A stretch of 33,150 nt of DNA, from the NCBI GenBank assembly GCA_018712865.1, contig DVGH01000031.1:1-33150 (forward strand), given 5' to 3'. Source of the stretch: Scatavimonas merdipullorum. Lineage in GTDB: Bacteria; Bacillota; Clostridia; Oscillospirales; Acutalibacteraceae. The notes under the pieces are model-generated. The model ran no database searches. It saw only the letters and a list, made by a program, of their open reading frames with translations, and had not been told where the DNA came from. The position numbers and the translations under genes are program-made. Numbering within the stretch: position 1 is the first letter of the stretch; each line of letters begins with the position of its first letter. Shown one piece after another: positions 1 through 7,909 of the stretch.

Positions 1-412
1 TTTTTAAAAAACCGTTTTTTTCATAAAATGCAATTCTGCGGTATTTCGTTGCCCTATCCTCCTGCGAACAGAAATATGCAGGATCTTCAACCTCGGCAAA
101 CAATATGGAAAACGACGACAATTCCGGTTTAAGCAGCGTTAAAAACCGGCTGCCGTATCCACGGCTCCTGTTGCCGCTGCATACCGCATAATAATCAAGC
201 AGCAAAAAACGGGAAGCGGTATCCTTTGCAAAGCAGGCATATGCCTGTATAGTACCGTCTTCAAACAGGCCATAACAAGCATACAATCCATTTTCCAAAA
301 GGCGCAGCAGCACACCCAGCGGCTTGAGCTCCTCTTTGTCAAAATCGCAAACCATATATGTGTTATAAACGGTGCATAGCTCTTCTTTCTTTAATTTTTG
401 TATTTGCAGCAT
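1..412 (-). CDS. GNAT family N-acetyltransferase, C-terminus cut by window edge
   Basis: An open frame runs from an ATG at 412 down to the window edge without a stop (137 codons seen). Features typical of the Gcn5-related acetyltransferase fold are visible. The acetyl-CoA pyrophosphate-loop motif R-x-x-G-x-G appears as RSRGYG at about residues 84-89. Near the edge, RIAFYEKNGF resembles the R-x-x-x-FYEK-x-GF motif that closes many GNAT domains. The family moves an acetyl group from acetyl-CoA to an amine; the substrate here is unknown. The start lies 32 bp after the LytTR regulator stop on the same strand, with a G-rich stretch upstream, so the two are probably cotranscribed. A short open frame at 139-342 on the same strand is only an out-of-frame shadow. 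Family call fairly sure, substrate not. Confidence 0.78.
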   Translation of the reverse strand, partial: MLQIQKLKKEELCTVYNTYMVCDFDKEELKPLGVLLRLLENGLYACYGLFEDGTIQAYACFAKDTASRFLLLDYYAVCSGNRSRGYGSRFLTLLKPELSSFSILFAEVEDPAYFCSQEDRATKYRRIAFYEKNGFLK

Positions 413-444
413 AAAACAAACCCCATTTTTCCAAAAGCACTTTG

Positions 445-1206
445 TCAGGAAAGCATAATTACTTCGTCGGTAATCAGCTCCTTTAGCTCAGTGTATTTGT
501 TCCGGCTTAAAGGGATCTTTTCCTCTACGTCCTTGAGCTCAATCAAATACGACGTGCCAAACACATTGCTCTGCACGGAAACAATATTGGCCACCGGTAT
601 AATAAACGACTGGTGGCATCTAAAAAAGCCGTGCGCCTTCAACATAGTTTCCAATTGTCCAAGAGAATATTTAGAAACCAGTTCTTCGCCCTTATAGGTC
701 ACAAGATAAATTTTTCTGCCTCTTTTTTCTATATATTGAATGCTGTCTATCTGGATAATTTGGTAACCGCCTTCAAAATGAATTCCTATTTTTGTCTGCT
801 TCTCTTCCCTGCTTGTGCCGGCGCGTTCTGTAAGCTTTTTGCTCACCCGGCCGATCGCCCTCTCCAGACGCAAAATGTTGATCGGCTTTACAATAAAGTC
901 GACCGGCTCAAAATCGTAGCTATCCAAAGCAAACCCTGCATGCCCTGTCACAAAAACAATCCAAACCGCCGGATAATTTTTCATAATATAGCGCGCTGTT
1001 TCAAAGCCGTTGTTATCCGGCATTTCAATATCCAGAAAAACCAGGTCTATTTTGTTTTGACGCAGCGCTTCCACAAGGCCTGCGCTGTTGTTCACAGCCG
1101 CCACGATATCTATATTGTCAAAATGGGCAAGCGCTTTGAGCGTTGCCTCCCTTGCGGCTTGTTCGTCGTCCACCACCAGCGTCTTTATTTTCAACCCGTC
1201 TGCCAA
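445..1206 (-). CDS. LytTR-family response regulator
   Basis: This 253-aa cytoplasmic transcription factor has an N-terminal receiver domain and a C-terminal LytTR DNA-binding domain (about residues 150-245). In the receiver, the acidic pocket is D13/D14, the phosphoacceptor is D59 in FLDIEMP, and the conserved lysine lies in IVKPI. The start is a TTG at 1206 with a GGGAGG ribosome binding site seven bases upstream; no better ATG exists. The histidine kinase transcribed divergently from 1391 is the likely partner, an AgrA/AgrC-like pairing but in opposite orientation rather than one operon. A TATAAT lies at 1247-1242 upstream with a poor -35 region, and a GTTA-CA-TAAC inverted repeat sits nearby, so activator control is possible. 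Regulated targets are unknown; the downstream GNAT gene may be one. Confidence 0.93.
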   Translation of the reverse strand: MADGLKIKTLVVDDEQAAREATLKALAHFDNIDIVAAVNNSAGLVEALRQNKIDLVFLDIEMPDNNGFETARYIMKNYPAVWIVFVTGHAGFALDSYDFEPVDFIVKPINILRLERAIGRVSKKLTERAGTSREEKQTKIGIHFEGGYQIIQIDSIQYIEKRGRKIYLVTYKGEELVSKYSLGQLETMLKAHGFFRCHQSFIIPVANIVSVQSNVFGTSYLIELKDVEEKIPLSRNKYTELKELITDEVIMLS

Positions 1207-1241
1207 AATTTTGCCTCCCTTATTTTCCCATTTATGGTAAA

Positions 1242-1271
1242 ATTATACTCTGGGCGTTATGTAACATTTCC
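1242..1271 (-). promoter_or_regulatory. Candidate promoter of LytTR regulator gene
   Basis: On the minus strand a TATAAT (1247-1242) precedes the TTG start by about 36 bases. The -35 position is poor (GAAATG), and an imperfect operator-like inverted repeat, GTTA-CA-TAAC (1256-1265), lies in the spacer. Weak -35 plus dyad suggests a regulated promoter; this is inference. Confidence 0.4.
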
Positions 1272-1324
1272 AATTGATTTTACGGCGTTTTGTTTCATTT
1301 TCACAAGCTGTTCCTGCCTTCTGG

Positions 1325-1353
1325 TTGTATTATAGCACATATTGTGTTAAAAT
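1325..1353 (+). promoter_or_regulatory. Sigma-A-like promoter of GHKL kinase gene
   Basis: TTGTAT (1325-1330), a 17-bp spacer and TAAAAT (1348-1353) lie just upstream of the kinase ribosome binding site AGGAGGT (about 1378-1384). The spacer contains a CACA-TAT-TGTG dyad that could bind a regulator. Confidence 0.55.
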
Positions 1354-1390
1354 GAATAAAAAGCCATAAATTTTTCAGGAGGTATCAGCC

Positions 1391-2689
1391 ATGCCGTTTT
1401 CTTTATCTCCGCTTACAGTGCTCAACGTTGCGCTTTATGGCCTGACCATAACCATGATACTGGTCATTACACTCTTTATCAATACCAGGCTGCGTCCATT
1501 GTCTGTTCTATTATGCGTGGCGTTCGGCGCGCTCAACACATTGTCTGTTGTTTTACTGAAAGGTGCGTTTATACTGCCTGTGAGCGCTGTAACGGTGCTT
1601 GTATGGTCTTTTGTGCGTGCTTTTTCCAAAAAAAGGCGACCTATGGAAATTTTCCTGAGCTCCTGCGTTGCTCTGTGCGCACTTATACACTACCGCATCT
1701 TCCTTTCCCTGCTTTTCTGTACAGAAGATCAGGCGCTTCACTGTATTGGTCTTGCCATTTATGCCGTTTTAATAGGCGGGCTTTTTGCCGTTTTTCTAAT
1801 TTTTAAGGTAGCTCTCTTTAAAGAAAGCTGGGTTACAAGCTTTTTTATGCCGGAGGAAAAGGCGGTCAAGCAAATCCGTTATTTTGTTTTTCTACTTCTT
1901 TCCATTTTAAGCGTGCTTACCATGCTTGCCCTGTCTGCGAGCGTTGCAGACGGAAACCTGTATTTAAACCTGTTGCTCTTTTTTATCTCTATTGTAATCC
2001 TTGCATTTTCTTTTATTCTGGTCAAGCTTTTGGTCGAATACTGCATTGCGTGTGATACCAATATAAAAAATTTGCACTATCAGCAAAACCTGGAAGCGTT
2101 TATGAAGGTAATCCGTTCCCAGCGGCATGATTTCAACGTGCATCTGCACGCAATTAAGGGATTGATTGACACAGACAATTTTACAGAATGTCGTAAATAT
2201 ATTGCCACCATGGTAAAGGACTCCGGCGACGTAAATGAAGTACTGCCAGTACACAATCCCATCATCAGTGCGATGCTGCATGCTTTTCGCGAAAACGCAG
2301 AAAGCGCAGGCATTCATATAGAATTTGACATTCACTACAATATGAAGGACCTTGCCGTTTCAGCCTATGATCTGAACCGAATCCTGGGGAACCTGATTCA
2401 AAACGCAATGGACGAAATCAAGCGCAACAAGTCTGACGATTACGGGATCCAACTGCATATCAGTAAAGCAGACAACATGACGGTAATCGATATTTCCAAC
2501 CGTTTTGATGTCTTATCCCACAATTTTGACAATCTGTTTTCAGACAAGTATACCACCAAACGGCGGCACGAAGGGATTGGCCTTAACACAATCCTGCGCA
2601 TAACGGAATCGTATGGCGGGATGGTCTATCCCGAAGTAAACGGCGATATTATCCATTTTATTGTGCGTTTACCAAACGTGCCCGATTAA
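1391..2689 (+). CDS. GHKL-type membrane sensor histidine kinase
   Basis: A 432-aa kinase with about 215 residues of hydrophobic N-terminus (roughly six membrane segments between residues 10 and 218) and a cytoplasmic kinase core. The phosphoacceptor region is SQRHDFNVHL with H246, the N-box is NLIQNAMDEI (about 334-343), DISN near 368 gives the conserved Asp, and the G-box is GIGLNTI (395-401). This layout matches the AgrC/CitA-like GHKL group that pairs with LytTR regulators, and such a regulator is encoded divergently 184 bp away. The input domain is entirely membrane-embedded, so a peptide or membrane signal is plausible but unproven. The start is an ATG with AGGAGGT upstream. A strong terminator follows 20 bp after the stop. 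Confidence 0.92.
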   Translation: MPFSLSPLTVLNVALYGLTITMILVITLFINTRLRPLSVLLCVAFGALNTLSVVLLKGAFILPVSAVTVLVWSFVRAFSKKRRPMEIFLSSCVALCALIHYRIFLSLLFCTEDQALHCIGLAIYAVLIGGLFAVFLIFKVALFKESWVTSFFMPEEKAVKQIRYFVFLLLSILSVLTMLALSASVADGNLYLNLLLFFISIVILAFSFILVKLLVEYCIACDTNIKNLHYQQNLEAFMKVIRSQRHDFNVHLHAIKGLIDTDNFTECRKYIATMVKDSGDVNEVLPVHNPIISAMLHAFRENAESAGIHIEFDIHYNMKDLAVSAYDLNRILGNLIQNAMDEIKRNKSDDYGIQLHISKADNMTVIDISNRFDVLSHNFDNLFSDKYTTKRRHEGIGLNTILRITESYGGMVYPEVNGDIIHFIVRLPNVPD

Positions 2690-2709
2690 TACAAACTTTA
2701 TACCGTTGT

Positions 2710-2750
2710 AAGCAATCCCACCCGTTGAGGGTGGGGTTGCTTTTATTTTT
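2710..2750 (+). terminator. Rho-independent terminator after kinase gene
   Basis: A 14-bp stem (2710-2723 with 2729-2742, one G-U pair) with a GTTGA loop is followed by a T-rich run. It ends the kinase transcript. Confidence 0.9.
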
Positions 2751-2933
2751 CCAAACTGACAGCAATTTGCGCAAAATAGACACGGAAAACAACATAATAG
2801 ACAAATCCGATTGCTTTTTACTTTTATTTTTACTATTCTATAGCCATAGTTCATTACACAATTTTTCATAAAGCCGATCGGCTTTTGTGCAAAAAGCAAA
2901 ATTTCACATACACCTTTTTCATATATACCTTCC

Positions 2934-2975
2934 AACGAAAAAGCAAATGCTTTTCCCCGCGTTTGCTTTTTCGTT
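2934..2975. terminator. Strong 17-bp inverted repeat, terminator-like
   Basis: Arms 2934-2950 and 2959-2975 pair over 17 bp (one G-U pair) around an 8-base loop. The 5' arm is A-rich and the 3' arm T-rich on either strand, as in bidirectional terminators. No gene ends directly here, so it may bound an unannotated transcript. Confidence 0.55.
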
Positions 2976-3175
2976 ACAAGGTAGCAGAAAATTGAGACAA
3001 CATATTTTTCCTATAAAAACTCCTCTTTTTCATCACTTTTCTCTGATGGGACAAAGGCGCTTCAGGGAGCGCAAAGTTAAAATACAGACAACATTAGGCT
3101 TTCTTGAAATAATGGTAACACTTTTGGAGATGGTTTTGTAGACATGTTTTTCATACAGGAGTGAAAAACAGCAGG

Positions 3176-3220
3176 CAGCAGGCGAACAATTTGGTTGTTC
3201 GCCTGCTGTTTGTTTATTTA
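3176..3220. terminator. Bidirectional terminator downstream of Bce permease
   Basis: A perfect 14-bp stem (3176-3189 with 3195-3208) and TTTGG loop are followed on the plus strand by a T-rich run. On the minus strand the stem is followed by a second CCTGCTG copy and TTTTT. It lies about 70 bp past the permease stop and most likely ends the minus-strand Bce operon. Confidence 0.75.
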
Positions 3221-3275
3221 TAGGTATATTTGCATATGCATGGGATTTTTTATGCCTCCCGGCAAAAGCCAAACT

Positions 3276-5321
3276 CTATTTTTTTCGGAGCATAGACTTA
3301 CAGCCCAGGTACGTTGCAACCATATACCCGCCATATACCAGCAAAATGGTAACAGAGGCCGTAAAAATTCCTGCTGAAGCGTCCACATGCCCAAAAAGCT
3401 TGATTACATCGTTGGAAACGTAAATGCCAACGGCGGAATGGATCACCGCCAGCAGCAGCGGAAGCACAAACGTAATAAACACCTGCATGAAAATAGACCG
3501 GTTTATCATTTTGGGGTCCGTTCCAATCTTTCTAAGCAGCCTGTAACGCTGCTGATTGTCAGAACTTTCACTTAACTGCTGCAATGCAAGCACCGCCGCG
3601 CTGGTAATCAGGAAGACGATCCCTATATAGATTGCAATATACGTAACAATCAGCGTCATTCCCTTGCTTTGCGCGTACACCTCTACCTTTGTATCCACAT
3701 TTATAAAGCCGGTTTGGTACATGGCGCTTTCTGCCCTTTCTTCAAACACAGGGCTGTTTGCTTCTTTATCGCCTTTAAGCTGTACGTTGACATATTCCAT
3801 CTCTGGCAGTTTTTGATTGGCCACCAGCCTGTCTGGAACAATCAGGGTACCGGTCATGACAGCAGTTGGTGTGGTACAATACCCGCTTTCAATTACCTGC
3901 GGATAGAACGTAAATGTTTCATTTTCAAGCGTAATAGTATCTCCAGACCCGACCAGAGCCCGGTAAGCGTCTGTCAGTTCATCAAAATTGCAGCACAAAG
4001 CCACCTCGTTGTCCTTAAGCTGCAGCGGCTTTTCCCCCTGCAGCGCAAGCCCGGTGTTATAGTCAGACAGTGAAATTGTTTCCACATATGTTTCATAAAC
4101 GCTTTCAAGCGTCTGCCCTTCCAGGGAGTAGGTGCCGCCCCAGGGCTCATAATATGTCAAAAGCTGTCTGTACGTAGCGCCGATGTCATAAATATCCAAA
4201 ACCGCATAATCCTGTACAATATCCTCCGCAAGCGCACCGCTTTCCTCCATCTGCGCCGCAAAGCTTCCGCGCAGGTCGTTTCCCTGTGCAATATATTCCG
4301 GATCTTCATTACCAAAAAACGTGTAGGCAGACGCATCGTACGGCGTAATATTTTTTAAAGACTGCGCCTGTGTGTCTGCAAGGCCTGCACCCGCAGAAAA
4401 AACACAAATTGTGACAAACAGCATCAGGCAGATCAGCGACATTGAGATAAACGTAGTTGTGACCTTTGCATTGATCTGCCGCAAAACGAACATGTTTAAA
4501 CCCTTGTAATACAGCCGCTTGCAGCTCTTAACCGCCCGCAGCAAAAAGCCCGACAAAGACAGAAAAAATAAAAAGGTTCCTATAATGCCCAGTATGATGC
4601 AGAGCAGCAGCCTTGTGTCCCAAACCGCCAGCCCCTGTTCAATGACCATTTTGTACGCCGTCCCCAGGCAGGCCACAGACAGTAAAAATAAAACAACAGA
4701 AAGCCACAGGCTTTTCACCCTGAGCGTTTCATTTTTCTTTGCAGCAGTAAGCAGGTCGATCAGCTTAAATTTTGAAACTGTAATGCCGTTAAAAAGAATT
4801 ACTGTAAGAAAAATAACGCCAAAATAAAGTATGGTCTGCAGCAAAGCAGACGTAGAAAATACAAACTGGAATTCATCCAAACGCACCTCAAAAAGCTGCG
4901 CTGTAAGCACAGACAATCCCTGAGAAGCAAAAGCGCCGATTAGCAGCCCCGTTGCAAGCGACAAAACCCCAATGGCAAACGTTTCTACCGTCAATATGCG
5001 TGAAATTTCGAATTTTGGCATACCAAGAACCATATAAAGCCCAAGCTCTTTTTTTCTTCTTTTCATCAGAAAACGGTTTGCATATATAATTAAAAAGCCC
5101 AATATGACCGCGACAAAAATCGATATCCCGCTGATCATATTAATCAACAGCTCCACCATTTTGCTACCGCTTTGGGAAGCGCTTAACGCAAGCATTACCT
5201 GTTGGCTTTCCAAAGAATTAAATATATAAAACAGACAAACGCCAAAGGTCAGCGTTAAAAAATAAATGGTGTAATCCTTAAAGCTTTTTTTTACATTTTG
5301 AAAGGCAAGCTTATAGAACAT
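3276..5321 (-). CDS. BceB-like ABC transporter permease (FtsX family)
   Basis: This protein of about 681 aa is the membrane half of a Bce-type transporter, a group that protects Firmicutes from cell-wall-targeting peptide antibiotics and also acts as the sensor for its kinase. Length and layout fit the family. An N-terminal segment (FYKLAFQNVKKSFKDY, then a membrane helix) precedes clustered helices up to about residue 320. A roughly 200-residue soluble extracellular domain (about 320-535) follows, then four C-terminal helices. Only a GTG at 5333 extends the frame upstream, and it overlaps the GGGAGG ribosome binding site (5339-5334), so the ATG at 5321 is the better start. Either choice overlaps the ATPase stop, so the two are translationally coupled. 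Specificity cannot be read from sequence. Confidence 0.92.
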   Translation of the reverse strand: MFYKLAFQNVKKSFKDYTIYFLTLTFGVCLFYIFNSLESQQVMLALSASQSGSKMVELLINMISGISIFVAVILGFLIIYANRFLMKRRKKELGLYMVLGMPKFEISRILTVETFAIGVLSLATGLLIGAFASQGLSVLTAQLFEVRLDEFQFVFSTSALLQTILYFGVIFLTVILFNGITVSKFKLIDLLTAAKKNETLRVKSLWLSVVLFLLSVACLGTAYKMVIEQGLAVWDTRLLLCIILGIIGTFLFFLSLSGFLLRAVKSCKRLYYKGLNMFVLRQINAKVTTTFISMSLICLMLFVTICVFSAGAGLADTQAQSLKNITPYDASAYTFFGNEDPEYIAQGNDLRGSFAAQMEESGALAEDIVQDYAVLDIYDIGATYRQLLTYYEPWGGTYSLEGQTLESVYETYVETISLSDYNTGLALQGEKPLQLKDNEVALCCNFDELTDAYRALVGSGDTITLENETFTFYPQVIESGYCTTPTAVMTGTLIVPDRLVANQKLPEMEYVNVQLKGDKEANSPVFEERAESAMYQTGFINVDTKVEVYAQSKGMTLIVTYIAIYIGIVFLITSAAVLALQQLSESSDNQQRYRLLRKIGTDPKMINRSIFMQVFITFVLPLLLAVIHSAVGIYVSNDVIKLFGHVDASAGIFTASVTILLVYGGYMVATYLGCKSMLRKK

Positions 5322-6078
5322 TATCGTTGTCACCTCCCAGAAGGGTTACGACCTCAATAATGCGATTAAAAAATTCTTTTCTGGTATCGCTGCCCCTGAC
5401 AAGCTCATTGAAAATTTTCCCATCTTTAATAAATAAAATCCGTTCACAATGGCTGGCGGTAAACGCATCATGCGTTACCATCAGAATCGTCGCACCCATG
5501 ACACGGTTAAGTGTATGCATGCTTTCCAGCAGCATCCTTGCTGATTTGGAATCCAGCGCACCGGTGGGCTCATCTGCCAAAATTAAAGATGGGCCTGTGA
5601 TGATTGCCCTGGCGCTTGCAACCCTCTGCTTTTCCCCGCCGGACAGCTGGTAGGGATATTTTCCAAGAACCGATTCAATCGAAAGCGCCTTGGCTACATT
5701 GCGCACCCTGCTTTCCACCTCGTTTGCCGGCGTTTTGACAATTGTAAGCGCCAGCGCTATGTTTTCATAAGCAGTCAGTGTATCCAGCAGGTTAAAATCC
5801 TGAAAAATAAATCCCAGCTCTTCGCGGCGAAAGCGGGAAAGCTGTTTGGATGGCAGCTTTGTAATATCCTTTCCGTTAATGATAATCTTGCCGGCCGTTA
5901 CCGTATCTATGGTTGAAATACAATTCAAAAGGGTTGTTTTTCCGCTTCCGGACGCACCCATAATCCCCATATATTCGCCCTTGTAGGCTGTAAAGCCAAT
6001 ACCATCTACCGCTTTGGTAACGTTTCCTTTTCCTCCATAGTATTTTTCTACATTTTCTACCCTTAATATTTCGTCCAC
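5311..6078 (-). CDS. BceA-like ABC transporter ATP-binding protein
   Basis: A 255-aa ATPase that energises the adjacent permease. Motifs: Walker A GASGSGKTT (41-49), Q-loop FQDFN (about 92-96), ABC signature LSGGEKQR (145-152), Walker B LILADEPTG (165-173) and switch histidine in THD (H203). The start is a GTG at 6078 with AGGAGG eight bases upstream. A longer reading back to 6180 would run through the promoter TATAAT, so it is rejected. The 122-bp gap from the kinase stop contains its own promoter and operator. It belongs to the MacB/LolD-like subfamily of exporters that pair with FtsX-type permeases. Confidence 0.95.
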   Translation of the reverse strand: MDEILRVENVEKYYGGKGNVTKAVDGIGFTAYKGEYMGIMGASGSGKTTLLNCISTIDTVTAGKIIINGKDITKLPSKQLSRFRREELGFIFQDFNLLDTLTAYENIALALTIVKTPANEVESRVRNVAKALSIESVLGKYPYQLSGGEKQRVASARAIITGPSLILADEPTGALDSKSARMLLESMHTLNRVMGATILMVTHDAFTASHCERILFIKDGKIFNELVRGSDTRKEFFNRIIEVVTLLGGDNDNVL

Positions 6079-6112
6079 GCGTTTGTTTCCTCCTGTCTTT
6101 CCTATACCTTCG

Positions 6113-6140
6113 CCAAAACACAGGGGATTTGCCCCTTTGG
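6113..6140 (-). other. Stem-loop in 5' leader of Bce transporter mRNA
   Basis: Downstream of the predicted start site, GGGG-CAAAT-CCCC is flanked by CCAAA and TTTTGG, giving a two-part hairpin with an internal bulge. It has no T-run, so it may stabilise the mRNA or modulate translation rather than terminate. Confidence 0.35.
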
Positions 6141-6150
6141 CTTTAACTCG

Positions 6151-6179
6151 ATTATAGCAGGAAGAAAACGCCTCTGCCA
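6151..6179 (-). promoter_or_regulatory. Activator-dependent promoter for Bce ATPase/permease genes
   Basis: A perfect TATAAT lies at 6156-6151 on the minus strand. The -35 position 17 bp upstream reads TGGCAG, far from consensus, which is typical of promoters that need an activator. A Bce-type operator lies just upstream. Confidence 0.65.
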
Positions 6180-6187
6180 TACATGCA

Positions 6188-6216
6188 CCTTACATTTTCC
6201 TTACAAAACCGTAAGG
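6188..6216 (-). promoter_or_regulatory. Candidate BceR-type operator
   Basis: The plus strand shows TTACA-AAAC-CGTAA at 6201-6214, one mismatch from the TNACA-N4-TGTAA motif described for regulators of Bce modules. A further direct copy of CCTTACA lies at 6188-6194. The site overlaps the kinase stop codon (6203-6201) and is centred about 60 bp upstream of the start site predicted from the TATAAT at 6156-6151. The consensus is recalled from the literature and was not checked here. Confidence 0.6.
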
Positions 6217-7250
6217 TCGCCCTTTGCGCCCTGTACGCTCTGCACCAGCTCCGCCAGCTCTGTTTTGGGAAAAACCAGCTCAACTGTCGTTCCCTGGCCC
6301 TGCGTAGAGGCAATGGATACAGACAAAGAAAGCTTGTCGCACAATTGCTTGACAAGGTATAGCCCCATGCCGGTGGCCTTCTTGTAATTGCGCCCTGTTG
6401 TGCCTGTAAACCCCTTTTCAAAAACGCGGCCCAGATCTTTTTGCGGTATGCCAATGCCGTTATCTTGGATAAAAAGCGAAACGCTCTGTGCTCGGTCTTG
6501 TATAAAAATAGAAATTTTCGGGTTTTCTTTCCTGTATTTGATGCTGTTGGTCAGGATCTGGTTGATGATATACTCCACCCATTTTTCGTCTGTATAGATC
6601 ACCGCGTTCGTCTGCGCAAGATCCAGCTTAATCTTATATTTAATAAAGCTTTTTGCATTTTTTCGTATGACTTGTTTTAAAAGGTCCATAAGTCGAATTT
6701 TTTTAATACTGTAATCCTTTTCAACATTGCTGCTGCGCGAATAAAACAGCGCCTGCTCCAGGTAATAATCGATGGCATCCAGCTCCTCAGAAAGATCCCT
6801 TGTTGCCGGCGAAGGATTATTTTCTATAATCAGCCTGGAAGATGCGATCGGCGTTTTGACCTCGTGGATCCAAAGCTCAATATATTCCCTGTACTCCCTG
6901 GATGCATTGCGATATAAAAGAATTTCATCGTTCATGGATTTTTGACAGGCGCGCAGGCACTGGTCCAACAGCATTCCCTCATAAAACGAAGGCTCATCAA
7001 GCAAAGAGGAAAGCAAATACTTCTTATCCAGCTGTGCAAGCCCGTTTTTTACATCTGTATAGTAACGGCGCTTTGGAAGAAACTCTATAAAAAGAGCAGC
7101 CGCCTGTACAAGCAAATACACCATACTGACAAACACGACCGCCTGCATATTCATATTGTATACCAACAGGAACATACCAATAAAACAGATTGCCACCAGC
7201 TGCATGCATATGGCCGCAGCTTTGCTCTTTAAAAAATCCTTTATGCTCAT
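6201..7250 (-). CDS. BceS-like intramembrane-sensing histidine kinase
   Basis: This 349-aa kinase has two membrane helices (about residues 12-31 and 36-56) joined by a loop of only a few residues, the hallmark of intramembrane-sensing kinases that cannot bind the antibiotic themselves and depend on the ABC permease. The phosphoacceptor is H129 in IHEVKTP. The N-box (INQILTNSIKYR), the DNGIGIP motif and GMGLYLVKQL follow in the ATPase domain. The start ATG overlaps the regulator stop by four bases (7247-7250), indicating translational coupling. Its last codons and stop carry the predicted operator for the transporter promoter. Confidence 0.94.
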   Translation of the reverse strand: MSIKDFLKSKAAAICMQLVAICFIGMFLLVYNMNMQAVVFVSMVYLLVQAAALFIEFLPKRRYYTDVKNGLAQLDKKYLLSSLLDEPSFYEGMLLDQCLRACQKSMNDEILLYRNASREYREYIELWIHEVKTPIASSRLIIENNPSPATRDLSEELDAIDYYLEQALFYSRSSNVEKDYSIKKIRLMDLLKQVIRKNAKSFIKYKIKLDLAQTNAVIYTDEKWVEYIINQILTNSIKYRKENPKISIFIQDRAQSVSLFIQDNGIGIPQKDLGRVFEKGFTGTTGRNYKKATGMGLYLVKQLCDKLSLSVSIASTQGQGTTVELVFPKTELAELVQSVQGAKGDLTVL

Positions 7251-7909
7251 AAGCTGTATCCCTGCCCTCTTTTGGTTTTAATATAGTCTGGCGCGCCAAT
7301 TGCTTCCAGTTTTTTTCTTAACCGGTTAATATTTACAGTCAGCGTATTATCATCTACAAATTCATTAGACTGCCAAAGCGCGTCCATAATATCGTCGCGC
7401 GCGGTAATTTCCCCTCCCGCACGCATAAGCAGGTTTAAAATACGCAGCTCATTTTTTGTAAGCTCGGTCTCCATATCTCCACAGGAAATCGTACTTTTAG
7501 ACAGATGAATCGTTACGCCGTTATAGCTGTATTGCATCCCCGCCTGATTTTTATAGGTACGGTTTAGCAATGCACAAATCCGCGCAAGCAAGATCTGCGT
7601 ATTATAGGGCTTTGTAATAAAATCATCCGCACCAAAATGCATGCTCATCAACTCGTCGGCGTCGCTGTCCCTGCTTGTCACTACAATCACTGGCACGCTT
7701 GAAACCTTTCGCAATTCCTTACATATATAATAGCCGTCATAAGCAGGCAAATTGATATCAAGCAAAATCAGATGCGGCTCTTCTTTAAGCGCTGCCTGCA
7801 CCGCGTTTTCAAAATCCTCAATACAGGCGACGGTATACCCGTATTTTTCAAGAAAAACCTTCAGCTCGCTTCTTATTTTTGGGTTATCCTCAATTATTAC
7901 AATTTTCAT
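7247..7909 (-). CDS. BceR-like OmpR-family response regulator
   Basis: A 220-aa regulator with a receiver domain (acidic pair E7/D8, phosphoacceptor D51 in LLDINLP, lysine in ITKPY) and a C-terminal winged-helix domain ending YIKTKRGQGYSL. Length and motifs match regulators of Bce-type modules. It is the first gene of the four-gene minus-strand module and overlaps the kinase by ATGA. The ribosome binding site is AAGGA upstream of the ATG. It is expected to activate the internal promoter before the ATPase gene when the kinase signals. Confidence 0.94.
   Translation of the reverse strand: MKIVIIEDNPKIRSELKVFLEKYGYTVACIEDFENAVQAALKEEPHLILLDINLPAYDGYYICKELRKVSSVPVIVVTSRDSDADELMSMHFGADDFITKPYNTQILLARICALLNRTYKNQAGMQYSYNGVTIHLSKSTISCGDMETELTKNELRILNLLMRAGGEITARDDIMDALWQSNEFVDDNTLTVNINRLRKKLEAIGAPDYIKTKRGQGYSL

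Larger units (their letters stand above)
2690..3275. other. Gene-free interval with several inverted repeats
   Basis: No credible coding frame is found on either strand; the short open frames at 2887-3141 and 3033-3272 lack ribosome binding sites and any recognisable family. It holds the kinase terminator, a 14-bp perfect palindrome AAGCCGATCGGCTT (2871-2884), a 17-bp stem-loop (2934-2975), two small hairpins (3031-3048 and 3057-3072) and the bidirectional terminator at 3176-3208. The function of the 2760-3170 part is unknown; a small RNA is possible. Confidence 0.6.

Noticed and set aside
139..342. 67-aa minus-strand open frame
   Set aside because: It lies in another frame of the GNAT acetyltransferase gene, has no ribosome site, and its composition is not protein-like.
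613..1335. 240-aa plus-strand open frame
   Set aside because: It is antisense to the LytTR regulator, whose family motifs are clear in the minus frame.
2887..3141. 84-aa plus-strand open frame in the gene-free gap
   Set aside because: It has a TTG start without a ribosome site, runs across the 17-bp stem-loop and has no family resemblance.
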